Source: an uncultured Mollicutes bacterium
GTDB taxonomy: Bacteria; Bacillota_I; Bacilli_A; ML615J-28; CAG-313
NCBI GenBank assembly: GCA_900539265.1
Contig: UQBM01000008.1
Span: forward strand, 6,819-70,818
DNA length: 64,000 nt
Direction: 5' to 3'
In this document: positions 33,445 to 41,653 of the stretch, piece after piece
Numbering within the stretch: position 1 is the first letter of the stretch
Layout: each line of letters starts with the position of its first letter
Made by a program: the position numbers and the translations under genes
The notes under the pieces: model-generated
Database searches by the model: none
What the model was told of the DNA's origin: nothing
What the model saw: only the letters and a program-made list of their open reading frames with translations

Positions 33445-34020
33445 ATGTATAGTTATTTTAAAGGGCAAGTTACAGAGATACATGCAACTCATATTATTTT
33501 TGAAGTAAATCAAGTTGGTTATAGAATTAAGGTTCCTAATCCGTATCAATTTGAATTAAATATTCCTTTGACAACCATTTATCTACATTATCATATCAGA
33601 GAAGATGCTCATGAATTATTTGGTTTTATTAATTATGAAGAACGTGATATGTTTGAAAATTTAATAAATGTCAAAGGATTAGGTCCTAAAGGGGCTCTAG
33701 CAATTCTTGCCTCTAGTACACCTTTAGAAATTATCAATGCTTTAAACAATACTAATACTAAATTCTTTAATCAATTCCCAGGAATTGGTCCTAAATTAAG
33801 TCAACAAATTATTCTTGATTTAAAAGGAAAGATTAATTTTGATGATAATCTTAAAAATCCACAAGTCAATGAAAAAATAAATAATATTATTATTGCTTTA
33901 AAATCTCTTGGTTATAATAATCAAGAAATAAAAATTGCAACTAAAGACTTAAATATTACAAATGAAACTTCTCTTAGTGATGCTGTAAAAGAAACTCTAA
34001 AACGTCTTAAAAAAAACTAA
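33445..34020 (+). CDS. ruvA: Holliday junction-binding protein RuvA
   Basis: 191 residues. The N-terminal OB fold begins YSYFKGQVTEIHATHIIFEV, followed by LHYHIREDAHELFGF. The two helix-hairpin-helix DNA-binding motifs are VKGLGPKGALAILAS (near residue 80) and FPGIGPKLSQQIILDLKGK (near 112). The C-terminal RuvB-binding domain (INNIIIALKSLGYNNQEIKI onward) is present. It recognises the junction and loads RuvB. Divergent orientation from ruvB-queA is less common than a ruvA-ruvB operon. Confidence 0.95.
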   Translation: MYSYFKGQVTEIHATHIIFEVNQVGYRIKVPNPYQFELNIPLTTIYLHYHIREDAHELFGFINYEERDMFENLINVKGLGPKGALAILASSTPLEIINALNNTNTKFFNQFPGIGPKLSQQIILDLKGKINFDDNLKNPQVNEKINNIIIALKSLGYNNQEIKIATKDLNITNETSLSDAVKETLKRLKKN

Positions 34021-34070
34021 ATTTATTATACACTATTTTGTCTTTTTTTTCAAGTAAATAAGGATATTTA

Positions 34071-34110
34071 AAAAAGGTAGGAATAATCTATAAAAAATTC
34101 CTACCTTTTT
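34071..34110. terminator. Bidirectional terminator between ruvA and queT
   Basis: Perfect 14-bp stem AAAAAGGTAGGAAT (34071-34084) with its complement at 34097-34110; T-runs are present on both strands. It sits between two convergent genes. Confidence 0.9.
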
Positions 34111-34111
34111 A

Positions 34112-34606
34112 TTATATGTTTTGATTTGCTTTAATTAGTTTCATAAAAGCACCATTTTTCTTTAAAAAATTAAAAGTAAAAATTCCCATAATTATTACTA
34201 CTAATTCACCTAAACCTACTGTTAAAGCATTAAGCCAAAAAGGCGTTTCAAAAACTATAAATAACTCTATACCAACAATAATGGCGTTAAAAACAACAGG
34301 AAAAATTCCAGCCACCATTAAATTTTTAGAAAACATCACACAAATAACAGAAAATAAAGTGGCCATAGTTCCCATTACAATATCAATCGGTCCAAGCGTA
34401 CTAAAGGTATTTGCAATAGCACAACCAATAATCATCGAAATAGCATAATCCTTTCGAAAAAAACAAAGTAATACCAATATCTCCGCTATTCTAAATTGAA
34501 TTTCACCATAAGAAATCCAAGATAAAGATAAAGTTAAAGCCACATATAAGGCTGCAACTAATGATATTCGTATTACTTTTTTTATCAAACTTTCTTTTTG
34601 ATTCAT
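34112..34606 (-). CDS. queT: QueT, substrate-binding subunit of a queuosine-precursor ECF transporter
   Basis: 164 residues, about six transmembrane helices. The family pattern is visible: VALYVALTLSLSWISYGEIQ followed by FRIAEILVLLCFFRKDYAIS, and GCAIANTFSTLGPIDIVMGT. QueT proteins work with the shared EcfA/EcfT module (not in this window) to import preQ0/preQ1. The assignment is supported independently by the preQ1-I riboswitch directly upstream. Confidence 0.93.
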   Translation of the reverse strand: MNQKESLIKKVIRISLVAALYVALTLSLSWISYGEIQFRIAEILVLLCFFRKDYAISMIIGCAIANTFSTLGPIDIVMGTMATLFSVICVMFSKNLMVAGIFPVVFNAIIVGIELFIVFETPFWLNALTVGLGELVVIIMGIFTFNFLKKNGAFMKLIKANQNI

Positions 34607-34613
34607 TTTATCT

Positions 34614-34657
34614 TCTCCTTGTTTTTTATTTGAGATGGTTATGCAAGGAACATCTCG
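34614..34657 (-). promoter_or_regulatory. preQ1-I riboswitch of queT
   Basis: Minus strand: stem P1 GAGATG / CATCTC (34651-34656 with 34632-34637) enclosing a loop with TCCTTG, then an A-rich linker AAATAAAAAA and CAAGGAG. The loop TCCTTG pairs with CAAGGA (34616-34621) to form the H-type pseudoknot, and that segment contains the queT Shine-Dalgarno sequence. Binding of preQ1 should therefore block ribosome access. Fits the preQ1-I consensus in size, order and A-rich tail. Confidence 0.92.
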
Positions 34658-34662
34658 GTAGC

Positions 34663-34671
34663 ATTATAACA
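34663..34671 (-). promoter_or_regulatory. Extended -10 promoter of queT
   Basis: TGTTATAAT on the minus strand (-10 at 34663-34668). The predicted start is at about 34656, the first base of the riboswitch P1 stem. A weak TTTATT lies 17 bases upstream. Confidence 0.65.
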
Positions 34672-34709
34672 TAATCTACTAAATTAATAAAACAATATGA
34701 ACTAATAAA

Positions 34710-36080
34710 TTACAAAAAATTTAAAATCAATAACCATGCTAGGCCATAATAAATAATTACTGCAATTATATCAATTAAAGTTGTAATAAATGGTCCAGAA
34801 GCAACAGCAGGATCAATTTTACATTTTTTAAAAATAATAGGAATAAGACTTCCTGCAAAATTCGCAACTACAATAGAGAATAAAATACTCATACTAACAA
34901 CTATTGCAATTTTTAAATTTTGATTTAATTCATTAGTAGAAGCAGCAAATAATAAAAAGATTAACACAAAAATAAGAGTAAAAATTCCAACAATTATACC
35001 ATTAATTAATCCAACTCTAAACTCTTTGAAAATCATTTTAAAAATATTTTTATTAGAAAGTTCTTCATCTGTCAGTACCCTAATTGTTACAGCCAACGAT
35101 TGAGTACCACAATTACCTGCCATATCTAAAATCAATGATTGAAAAACAACAATAATTGGAATTCCGGCAACAACATTTTCAAATTGTGCTATTAACAATG
35201 ATGTCACTAGTCCAAGACCTAAAAGTATAAATAACCATGGAATTCTTTTTCTAACTGATTTAAAAATTGGTTCTTTTAAATCTTCCTCACTAGATAACCC
35301 ACCAAGTTTAGCATAATCATCACCAAATTCATCCGAAACAGCCTCCACTATATCATCACTAGTTATTACACCAATTAAATGCATATTATCATCTACTACA
35401 GGAATTGAATCTAATGAATATTCTTGTATCTTGTTAATACAATCACTTACCAATTCAGTTGCTTTTAAATATGGATATGATGTCTTAATAATTGATTGTA
35501 AATCTTCATTTTCTCTCGCAATAATTAAATCGCGTAAATCCATTGCTCCATAAAACTCATTATTTAAATCAGTAAAATAAATAATTGATACGTTATCATT
35601 TACAGCAGCCTCTTCAATCATTTTTTTCATCGCTTGTTTAATAGTTGAATTTTTATCAATTGCAATATAATTAGTTGTCATTCTACTTCCAATCATATCA
35701 TCATCATATGATTTTATTAATTTTATTTCGGCAACCGCTTCTTCATCCATCAATTCAATTAATTCTTTGCGATTATCTTCTTCTAATTCCTCTAAAACAT
35801 CAATTGCATCATCTGAATCCATCGATTCTAGAATATCAGCTGCTAAATCATTTGATAATTCATCTAAGTAATCTTTTGGATTCTCTAAATAACTAAAGAT
35901 ATCAGACAAAACATTTTTTTCAAGAATATGGTATAATTTTTGACGTTCTTCACTTAATAATTGAGGAAATATTTTAGCAACATCATTTTCATGATATTTT
36001 TGGAGTTCTTCTCTAAGTTCTTCATCACTTTTATTGCTATGAATTAAACTTAATAATTCATCAATATAATTTTGCTCCAT
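34710..36080 (-). CDS. mgtE: MgtE-family magnesium channel
   Basis: 456 residues in the usual three parts: an acidic N-terminal domain with helical repeats (about 20-130), a pair of CBS domains (about 135-255, including YSLDSIPVVDDNMHLIGVIT), a connecting helix, and five transmembrane helices from about 285. The pore signature ILDMAGNCGTQSLAVTIR is near residue 318. The acidic domain and CBS pair sense cytosolic magnesium and close the channel. No M-box riboswitch is present; it follows ffh by 28 bases and appears co-transcribed with the SRP genes. Confidence 0.95.
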   Translation of the reverse strand: MEQNYIDELLSLIHSNKSDEELREELQKYHENDVAKIFPQLLSEERQKLYHILEKNVLSDIFSYLENPKDYLDELSNDLAADILESMDSDDAIDVLEELEEDNRKELIELMDEEAVAEIKLIKSYDDDMIGSRMTTNYIAIDKNSTIKQAMKKMIEEAAVNDNVSIIYFTDLNNEFYGAMDLRDLIIARENEDLQSIIKTSYPYLKATELVSDCINKIQEYSLDSIPVVDDNMHLIGVITSDDIVEAVSDEFGDDYAKLGGLSSEEDLKEPIFKSVRKRIPWLFILLGLGLVTSLLIAQFENVVAGIPIIVVFQSLILDMAGNCGTQSLAVTIRVLTDEELSNKNIFKMIFKEFRVGLINGIIVGIFTLIFVLIFLLFAASTNELNQNLKIAIVVSMSILFSIVVANFAGSLIPIIFKKCKIDPAVASGPFITTLIDIIAVIIYYGLAWLLILNFL

Positions 36081-36108
36081 TTTATTATCCTCCTTACTTA
36101 TCAGTTAT

Positions 36109-37518
36109 TTAAAAGCGAAATCCACCTTTATTCTTTCCTTTACCTTTTTTAGGACGCTGTGCTTGCATTCCTGGAATTGGAGCTTGACCTTTTGATATCT
36201 TTTCCATTTGGGTTTCATCCATACCCATAACTGCCTTCATCTGTTGGCGCATTTGTTCAAATTGTTTGGTTAAATTATTAATTTCTTGATAGGTTCTTCC
36301 ACTGCCATTTGCAATTCTTGTTTTTCTTGTATGACTTTTTGTAATTAAATCAGGATTACTTCTTTCCTCTTTTGTCATTGAACCAATTATTGCCTCAATA
36401 TAAACAAACTTTTTTTCATCAATATTTAAATTTTTGATTTGAGAACCAAGGCCTGGAATCATTGAAAGTAACCCTTTTAAAGATCCCATTTTTTTTATAC
36501 GACGAATTTGATCTAAAAAATCATTATATGTAAAACGTCCTGCTTGCATTTTTTCCGCCATTTTCATTGCGGTCTCTTCATCAAAGGATTCCTGTGCTTT
36601 TTCAATAAAGGTTAAAACATCCCCCATTCCAAGAATTCTTTTGGCCATTCGATCAGGATGAAAAACATCAATTTCATCCATCTTTTCCCCTAGTCCTGTA
36701 AATTTAATGGGAATTTTAGTCATATAGCGAATTGAAAGAGCTGCACCACCTCTTGTATCACTATCAAGTTTTGTTAAAAGACATCCAGTTATATCTAATT
36801 TTTGATGAAAAGTTTGAGCAACATTAACAGCATCTTGACCAGTCATCGCATCAACTGTTAATAGAATTTCATCGGGATTCGTAATTTCTTTAATTTCAAC
36901 TAATTCTTGCATTAAAGGTTCATCAATAGCCAAACGACCGGCAGTATCAATTAGAACTAGATTTAATCCTTTTTCTTTAGCATATTCTAAACCCTTTTTA
37001 ACAATAACTTGAGGTTTTGTAAGAATTCCCATTTGAAATACTTCAATATCAAGTTGCTTACCAATTGTTACTAATTGATTAATAGCTGCTGGTCGATAAA
37101 CATCAGCTGCTATCATTAATGGTTTAAGTTTATTATTTTTTCTCAAATAATTAGCTAATTTTCCAACATGAGTTGTTTTACCACTTCCTTGCAGACCTAC
37201 AACTAAAACTACACTCATTCCTGATTTTTTTAAATTAATTGGAACTGCTTCTTCACCCATTAATTTTACTAATTCTTCGTAAACAATTTTAACAATTTGA
37301 TCACCTGGTGTTAGTGATTTCATTACCTTTTCGCCTAAAGCTAGTGTCTTAACCTCATTTATAAATTCTTTAACTATTTTATAATTAACATCAGCCTCAA
37401 GTAATGAAACCCTAATTTCGCGCATTGTATCTTCAATGTCTTTTTCATTTACTTTACCACGACCTGTTAATTTTCTTAATGAAAATTGGATTTTTTCTGA
37501 TAAACTTTCAAATGGCAT
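36109..37518 (-). CDS. ffh: Signal recognition particle protein Ffh
   Basis: SRP54 homologue of 469 residues. N domain 1-85, G domain with P-loop VVGLQGSGKTTHVGKLA near 105, DTAGRLAIDEPLM near 190, TKLDSDTRGGAALSIR near 248, and a methionine-rich M domain (MIPGLGSQI near 350, then FEQMRQQMKAVMGMDETQME) that holds the SRP RNA and signal peptide. The basic glycine-lysine tail ends the protein. SRP RNA was not found in the window. Order ftsY-ylxM-ffh matches Bacillus. Confidence 0.97.
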   Translation of the reverse strand: MPFESLSEKIQFSLRKLTGRGKVNEKDIEDTMREIRVSLLEADVNYKIVKEFINEVKTLALGEKVMKSLTPGDQIVKIVYEELVKLMGEEAVPINLKKSGMSVVLVVGLQGSGKTTHVGKLANYLRKNNKLKPLMIAADVYRPAAINQLVTIGKQLDIEVFQMGILTKPQVIVKKGLEYAKEKGLNLVLIDTAGRLAIDEPLMQELVEIKEITNPDEILLTVDAMTGQDAVNVAQTFHQKLDITGCLLTKLDSDTRGGAALSIRYMTKIPIKFTGLGEKMDEIDVFHPDRMAKRILGMGDVLTFIEKAQESFDEETAMKMAEKMQAGRFTYNDFLDQIRRIKKMGSLKGLLSMIPGLGSQIKNLNIDEKKFVYIEAIIGSMTKEERSNPDLITKSHTRKTRIANGSGRTYQEINNLTKQFEQMRQQMKAVMGMDETQMEKISKGQAPIPGMQAQRPKKGKGKNKGGFRF

Positions 37519-37522
37519 ATTT

Positions 37523-37846
37523 TCACTCCATTTCTTTTATTTTTTCAATAATTTTTAATCCCTCGGGATTAACATATTTTTTTAACAAATCTAATTGCTT
37601 ATTCAAATTCATATTTTTCTGATAAAGATGTAATTTATTTTCATAATTATCTAAGTTACGTTCAACCTTTTTTAATAAATCCCAAATCGCATTTCTTGAT
37701 ACATTAAGTGCAAAGGAAATTTCTGATAAACTATAATCTTCAAAATAATAGTTTTCAAATACTTCTTTTTGTTTTTCAGTAAATAAATCTTGGTAATAGG
37801 AATAAAGGATATTATAGTGATTCTTCTTTTCTAAATTTTGATTCAT
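37523..37846 (-). CDS. ylxM: YlxM helix-turn-helix protein linked to SRP
   Basis: 107 residues, all helical. The sigma-70 region 4-like helix-turn-helix is YFEDYSLSEISFALNVSRNA followed by IWDLLKKVERNL (about 33-65). YlxM (UPF0122) proteins are encoded with ffh and ftsY and, in streptococci, bind SRP components. Start overlaps the ftsY stop by one base; the stop is 4 bases before ffh. Confidence 0.9.
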   Translation of the reverse strand: MNQNLEKKNHYNILYSYYQDLFTEKQKEVFENYYFEDYSLSEISFALNVSRNAIWDLLKKVERNLDNYENKLHLYQKNMNLNKQLDLLKKYVNPEGLKIIEKIKEME

Positions 37847-38817
37847 TATTCATCATCATCCCCTACGAATAATCCCCCAATATAATCTTCTAAATCAAAA
37901 TATTCTAAATCTTCCATTTTCTCACCAAGTCCTATCATTTTAATAGGTAGATTATATTTATCTCTAATAGCAAGGACAATACCACCTTTACTAGTACCAT
38001 CAAGTTTTGTTAAAATAACTCCTGTAATATTTGTAACTTCCATAAAAGCTTCAGCTTGTGATAATCCATTTTGTCCTGTTGTTGCATCTATTATCAATAA
38101 TGTCTCTTGTGGTGCTTCCTCAACTTCCCGTGAAATAACACGATTCATTTTTTCTAATTCTTTCATTAAATTAACTTTATTTTGAAGACGTCCAGCCGTA
38201 TCACATAACAAAATATCATATTGTTCCTTTTTTGCCTTTTGAATTGCCTCAAAAATAACACTTGATGGATCGGTTGCACCTTTTTTTATAACAATATCCA
38301 CACCAACTCGGTGAGCCCATATTTCTAACTGATCAACAGCACCTGCTCTAAAAGTATCCCCTGCTGCTAGTAAAACTTTTTTCCCTTCGTTTTTTAACCG
38401 ATATGCAATTTTTGCAATTGTGGTTGTTTTACCGACTCCATTAACACCTACAAAAAGAAAAACTGAAAGCCCGTCTTTTTTAAGATTAAAATTGTTATTA
38501 ACAATATCACCTTTTAAATATAATTCAAACATTTTATCAATTATAATTGGTTGTAACTCTTCTACTGAATTAATTCCTTGAACTCTCTCATCTTCTTTTA
38601 AAGCATCAATAAAATCGAGTGTTGTTTCAACTCCTATATCAGCCATAATAAAAGCATCAGTTAAATCATCAAATAAATCTTCATTAATTTCATTATAGCC
38701 AGATAAAATTGCTTTTAACTTTCCCATTAACCCTTGACGAGTCTTTTTCATACCAAGTTCATATTTTTTAGATTTTTCATCTTTATTTTTCTTCTTAAAA
38801 AGATTAAATAATCCCAT
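37846..38817 (-). CDS. ftsY: SRP receptor FtsY
   Basis: 323 residues. Lysine-rich N-terminus (FNLFKKKNKDEKSKK) without the long acidic A domain of E. coli, then the NG domain: P-loop FVGVNGVGKTTTIAKIA near 120, GDTFRAGAVDQLEIW near 150, CDTAGRLQNK near 198, TKLDGTSKGGI near 260. It docks SRP-ribosome complexes at the membrane. First gene of the ftsY-ylxM-ffh-mgtE operon. Confidence 0.96.
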   Translation of the reverse strand: MGLFNLFKKKNKDEKSKKYELGMKKTRQGLMGKLKAILSGYNEINEDLFDDLTDAFIMADIGVETTLDFIDALKEDERVQGINSVEELQPIIIDKMFELYLKGDIVNNNFNLKKDGLSVFLFVGVNGVGKTTTIAKIAYRLKNEGKKVLLAAGDTFRAGAVDQLEIWAHRVGVDIVIKKGATDPSSVIFEAIQKAKKEQYDILLCDTAGRLQNKVNLMKELEKMNRVISREVEEAPQETLLIIDATTGQNGLSQAEAFMEVTNITGVILTKLDGTSKGGIVLAIRDKYNLPIKMIGLGEKMEDLEYFDLEDYIGGLFVGDDDE

Positions 38818-38848
38818 TTAGTTACCTCTTTATTTTTATATTTAATTT

Positions 38849-38877
38849 ATTATACTATATTTATCTTTTTTTTTCAA
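38849..38877 (-). promoter_or_regulatory. Promoter of the ftsY operon
   Basis: TTGAAA at 38872-38877 and TATAAT at 38849-38854, 17-bp spacer, minus strand, about 30 bases before the ftsY start. Confidence 0.85.
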
Positions 38878-38937
38878 CCACATAAACTTATGAAATAATA
38901 TACCTAAAACTTCAACTTTTAATTTTCAATTTTATTA

Positions 38938-39036
38938 TAAATAAAAGACTGGTGATAAAGGGAATATCACCAATCAAAGAAGGGTTGGACAATAAAGTCC
39001 ATATGTAGGGAATATGTGTAGTTTTTAATAACTACA
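38938..39036 (-). ncRNA. Candidate small RNA with two UUCCCU-loop hairpins
   Basis: About 98 nt on the minus strand between topA and ftsY, with its own promoter. Four short hairpins in order: TGTAGTT/AACTACA (39036-39017), CATAT/ATATG with loop TCCCTAC (39016-39000), GGAC/GTCC (39000-38987), and the terminator GATTGGTGATA/TATCACCAGTC with loop TTCCCTT (38975-38947), followed by TTTTATTT. The two loops share TTCCCT. C-rich apical loops of this sort are used by some Firmicutes sRNAs to pair with Shine-Dalgarno regions. There is no open frame with a ribosome binding site. It could instead be only the structured 3' end of topA mRNA. No known family assigned. Confidence 0.55.
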
Positions 39037-39041
39037 TTTAG

Positions 39042-39070
39042 ATATTACCACATTTTTGCATACTTTGCAA
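39042..39070 (-). promoter_or_regulatory. Predicted promoter of the candidate small RNA
   Basis: TTGCAA at 39065-39070 and TAATAT at 39042-39047 with a 17-bp spacer on the minus strand, immediately after the topA stop. The predicted start coincides with the base of the first hairpin. Confidence 0.55.
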
Positions 39071-39076
39071 GTAATT

Positions 39077-41191
39077 TTATAATTTATTTGTTTTTTCTTT
39101 ATTAAATAAACCTTCATTACTCTTACAATGTTCATTATTACAACGAATTGTATCATTAATTTTAATCATAGGTGATTTACATATTTCACATCTATCTCCA
39201 GTTGGAATTCCAGAAAATGTTGCCTTACACTTAGGAAATAAACTACATGCATAAAAAATACTTCCTTTAGATCTACCTCTTCCACTGGTTCTTTCAACAA
39301 CTTCTCCTTCACCACAGATTGGACAAATGATACCTAATTTTACTAACTCTTTCTTTGGTTCCTTCTTAATATATTTGCAATGTGGATAACCAGAACAAGC
39401 CGTAAATTCACCAAAAGGACCTCTTCTAATTAGTAAAGGCAATCCACATTCAGGGCAAAATTCGTCTGTTAACTTTGGATAAATTTTAACCATATTATCA
39501 CGAGCATTTTCAATTAATGGAGCAAATACTTCATAAAATTTTTTCAATTCTTCATACCAAACGCTATTTCCTTCTGCAATTTGATCTAAAATAGTTTCCA
39601 TTTCAGCTGTATATTTAACATTGATAATACTACTAAAAAATAATTCCAATTGTTCAGTTGTTAAAATACCCTGTGCTGTCGGAACAAAGGCTCTTTTATC
39701 CATTGTTACATATGCTCTTGCTCGAAGAGTTTCCATTGTTAGGGCATATGTTGACGGTCTACCAATTCCAAGTTCTTCCATTTTTCTAATTAATCGAGCT
39801 TCGGTATAGCGATATGGTGGTGATGTAAATTTCTGTTCTTTAGTTATCTCACTAAATTCCAAAACTTCACCAATATTAAGTTCTGGTAAACGAGTTAAAT
39901 CTTCTTCCTCATCGACTAAACTAGCTTCTTCATAAATTGTTTTAAAACCATCAAATAAGGTAATTTCACCAGATAGATTAAACAAATATCCTTGATTTTC
40001 TATATCAACTTTAGTATCTTCTAAAATAGCATCACTCATTAAAGAAGCAATTGCTCTATTATAAATTAAGGAATATATCTTATATTCTTCAAGAGTCAAA
40101 CTCTTCTTAACACTTTCTGGTGTTCTTCTAATATCAGTTGGTCTGATTGCTTCATGTGCATCTTGAATATTTTTACCCTTTGAGGCCTTTTTCTCACCCT
40201 TATAATATTTTTCACCATATTTACTTATTATATACTCTTTTGCGCTTTTAATAAATTCATCAGATAATCTTATCGAATCAGTACGCATATACGTAATTAA
40301 ACCGACCATTTCCTTACCAACTTCAACACCCTCATATAACTTTTGAGCAATCCTCATTACTCTTTTGGCATTATAATTAAATTTAGCACCTGCATCTTGT
40401 TGTAAGGTTGAAGTAATAAAGGGAGGTCTAGATGCTTTATTTCTTTCTTTTTTAACAATATTTGTAATTTTATATGCATCATCTTTAAGTTTAGAAATGA
40501 CTTCATCAGTCTGTTCTTCATTTAAAAGAGTAATCTTATTATCAAAGGTTCCATAAAATTTAGCTTTTAAGAAATAATCATTACCATCAATTTGTTTTTT
40601 TAAAATAGCAGTTAAATCCCAATACTCTTTTTTATCAAAAGCTTGAATTTCTCTTTCTCGCTCAACTACTAATTTTAAAGCAACAGATTGCACACGACCA
40701 GCTGACTTTGAACCAATTTTTTGTTGCAACAAACTAGATAGTCTAAAACCAATTATTCGATCTAAAATTCTTCTCGACTCTTGTGAATGAACTAAATTCA
40801 TATCAATTTGACGATCATTATGAATAGCTTTTAAAACAGCTGTCTTTGTAATTTCATTAAATACAATTCTTGAAACTTTTTCTTTTGGCTCATTTAAAAC
40901 CTCACTTAAATGCCAACTAATCGCTTCCCCTTCACGATCAGGGTCAGTAGCAAGATATATATGTTCAGCTAAATTAGCAATACCTTTCAGTTTTTCAACA
41001 ATTTCTTTCTTATCTTTTAAAATAACATATTCTGGTTGAAAATTATTTTCGATATCTACTCCAAAACCACCCTTCCCCTTAATCGATAAATCTCTTATAT
41101 GACCAATACTAGATTCTACTCGATACTCTTCACCTAAATAATGAGCTATTGTTTTACACTTAGCTGGTGATTCTACAATTAATAATTTCAT
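39077..41191 (-). CDS. topA: DNA topoisomerase I (type IA)
   Basis: 704 residues from the ATG at 41191, chosen by GAGGTG 4 bases upstream and the normal start KLLIVESPAKCKTIAHYLG. The Toprim domain has ATDPDREGEAISWHL near 85; the catalytic tyrosine lies in GLITYMRTDSIRLSD near 300. The C-terminus has three zinc modules (CPECGLPLLI..., CPICGEGEVV..., CEICKSPMIK...), as in most Firmicutes. Relaxes negative supercoils by nicking one strand. Preceded by a consensus promoter. Confidence 0.97.
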   Translation of the reverse strand: MKLLIVESPAKCKTIAHYLGEEYRVESSIGHIRDLSIKGKGGFGVDIENNFQPEYVILKDKKEIVEKLKGIANLAEHIYLATDPDREGEAISWHLSEVLNEPKEKVSRIVFNEITKTAVLKAIHNDRQIDMNLVHSQESRRILDRIIGFRLSSLLQQKIGSKSAGRVQSVALKLVVEREREIQAFDKKEYWDLTAILKKQIDGNDYFLKAKFYGTFDNKITLLNEEQTDEVISKLKDDAYKITNIVKKERNKASRPPFITSTLQQDAGAKFNYNAKRVMRIAQKLYEGVEVGKEMVGLITYMRTDSIRLSDEFIKSAKEYIISKYGEKYYKGEKKASKGKNIQDAHEAIRPTDIRRTPESVKKSLTLEEYKIYSLIYNRAIASLMSDAILEDTKVDIENQGYLFNLSGEITLFDGFKTIYEEASLVDEEEDLTRLPELNIGEVLEFSEITKEQKFTSPPYRYTEARLIRKMEELGIGRPSTYALTMETLRARAYVTMDKRAFVPTAQGILTTEQLELFFSSIINVKYTAEMETILDQIAEGNSVWYEELKKFYEVFAPLIENARDNMVKIYPKLTDEFCPECGLPLLIRRGPFGEFTACSGYPHCKYIKKEPKKELVKLGIICPICGEGEVVERTSGRGRSKGSIFYACSLFPKCKATFSGIPTGDRCEICKSPMIKINDTIRCNNEHCKSNEGLFNKEKTNKL

Positions 41192-41222
41192 AAAACACCT
41201 CATTATGATTTTTTGCTTTTTG

Positions 41223-41251
41223 ATTATATAATACGAAAAAAAATATGTCAA
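41223..41251 (-). promoter_or_regulatory. Consensus sigma-A promoter of topA
   Basis: TTGACA at 41246-41251 and TATAAT at 41223-41228, exact 17-bp spacer, minus strand, 32 bases before the topA start. Confidence 0.92.
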
Positions 41252-41320
41252 CAAAAACGAATAAGTTTCGGACATATTTTTTTGACAATATTAGTCATTA
41301 TTTACATTAATACAAATTTT

Positions 41321-41494
41321 TTAACTATTCGACTTTTTTGAAGTCTTCATTACTGTTTTTTCTGGTAAATCATCGTTTCTATTTGCAATCAACTTACTTC
41401 TCATTTTTTGAAAATCACCTGAAAAACTTTTAATGTGTTTATTAATTGAATTTAAAACTGATTGCTCAAAACTATTTGTCATTCCACGAGTCAT
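41321..41494 (-). CDS. Uncharacterised 57-residue basic protein
   Basis: A small frame too short for most gene finders: 57 residues beginning MTRGMTNSFEQSVLNSINKH and ending KKSNS. It has no cysteines, no hydrophobic helix and about 11 Lys/Arg residues; the first 40 residues look helical. An AGGGGG ribosome binding site lies 7 bases before the ATG, and an extended -10 promoter about 125 bases upstream. I do not recognise the family. It stands alone between rnhB and topA. Confidence 0.5.
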   Translation of the reverse strand: MTRGMTNSFEQSVLNSINKHIKSFSGDFQKMRSKLIANRNDDLPEKTVMKTSKKSNS

Positions 41495-41653
41495 CTTTTT
41501 GCCCCCTTATTTAAATTTTATAAAACAAGCTCCCCACTAATTTAATGAACTTATATAAGTTGTTTACTAAAATCTTAAATCCCCAAGTTATTTACAATAC
41601 CAAAAATACAATCTTATTATAACATATAATTTAAAAATATTCTATAAAATAAC
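41495..41653 (-). promoter_or_regulatory. Leader region of the 57-residue gene, with extended -10 promoter
   Basis: An extended -10 TGTTATAAT lies on the minus strand (-10 at 41616-41621). The roughly 115-nt leader is unusual in this AT-rich genome for three G-runs (TTGGGGA, GTGGGGAGC, AAGGGGGC) and a palindrome AACTTATATAAGTT. No known riboswitch matched by eye. A 9-bp repeat AAGTTATTT / AAATAACTT flanks the promoter and could terminate rnhB transcription. Confidence 0.35.

Noticed and set aside
33427..33445. TAGTAAC-TGGAG-GTTACTA hairpin around the ruvA ribosome binding site
   Set aside because: It looks like a sequestering hairpin, but the predicted transcript starts near 33431, inside the first arm, so the full stem would not exist in the RNA.
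36081..36108. M-box magnesium riboswitch for mgtE
   Set aside because: Only 28 bases separate ffh and mgtE, far too short for an M-box.
38938..39036. SRP RNA, RNase P, tmRNA or 6S RNA for the topA-ftsY intergenic RNA
   Set aside because: It is too short for the last three and lacks the conserved GGAAGCAGC-type helix of SRP RNA.
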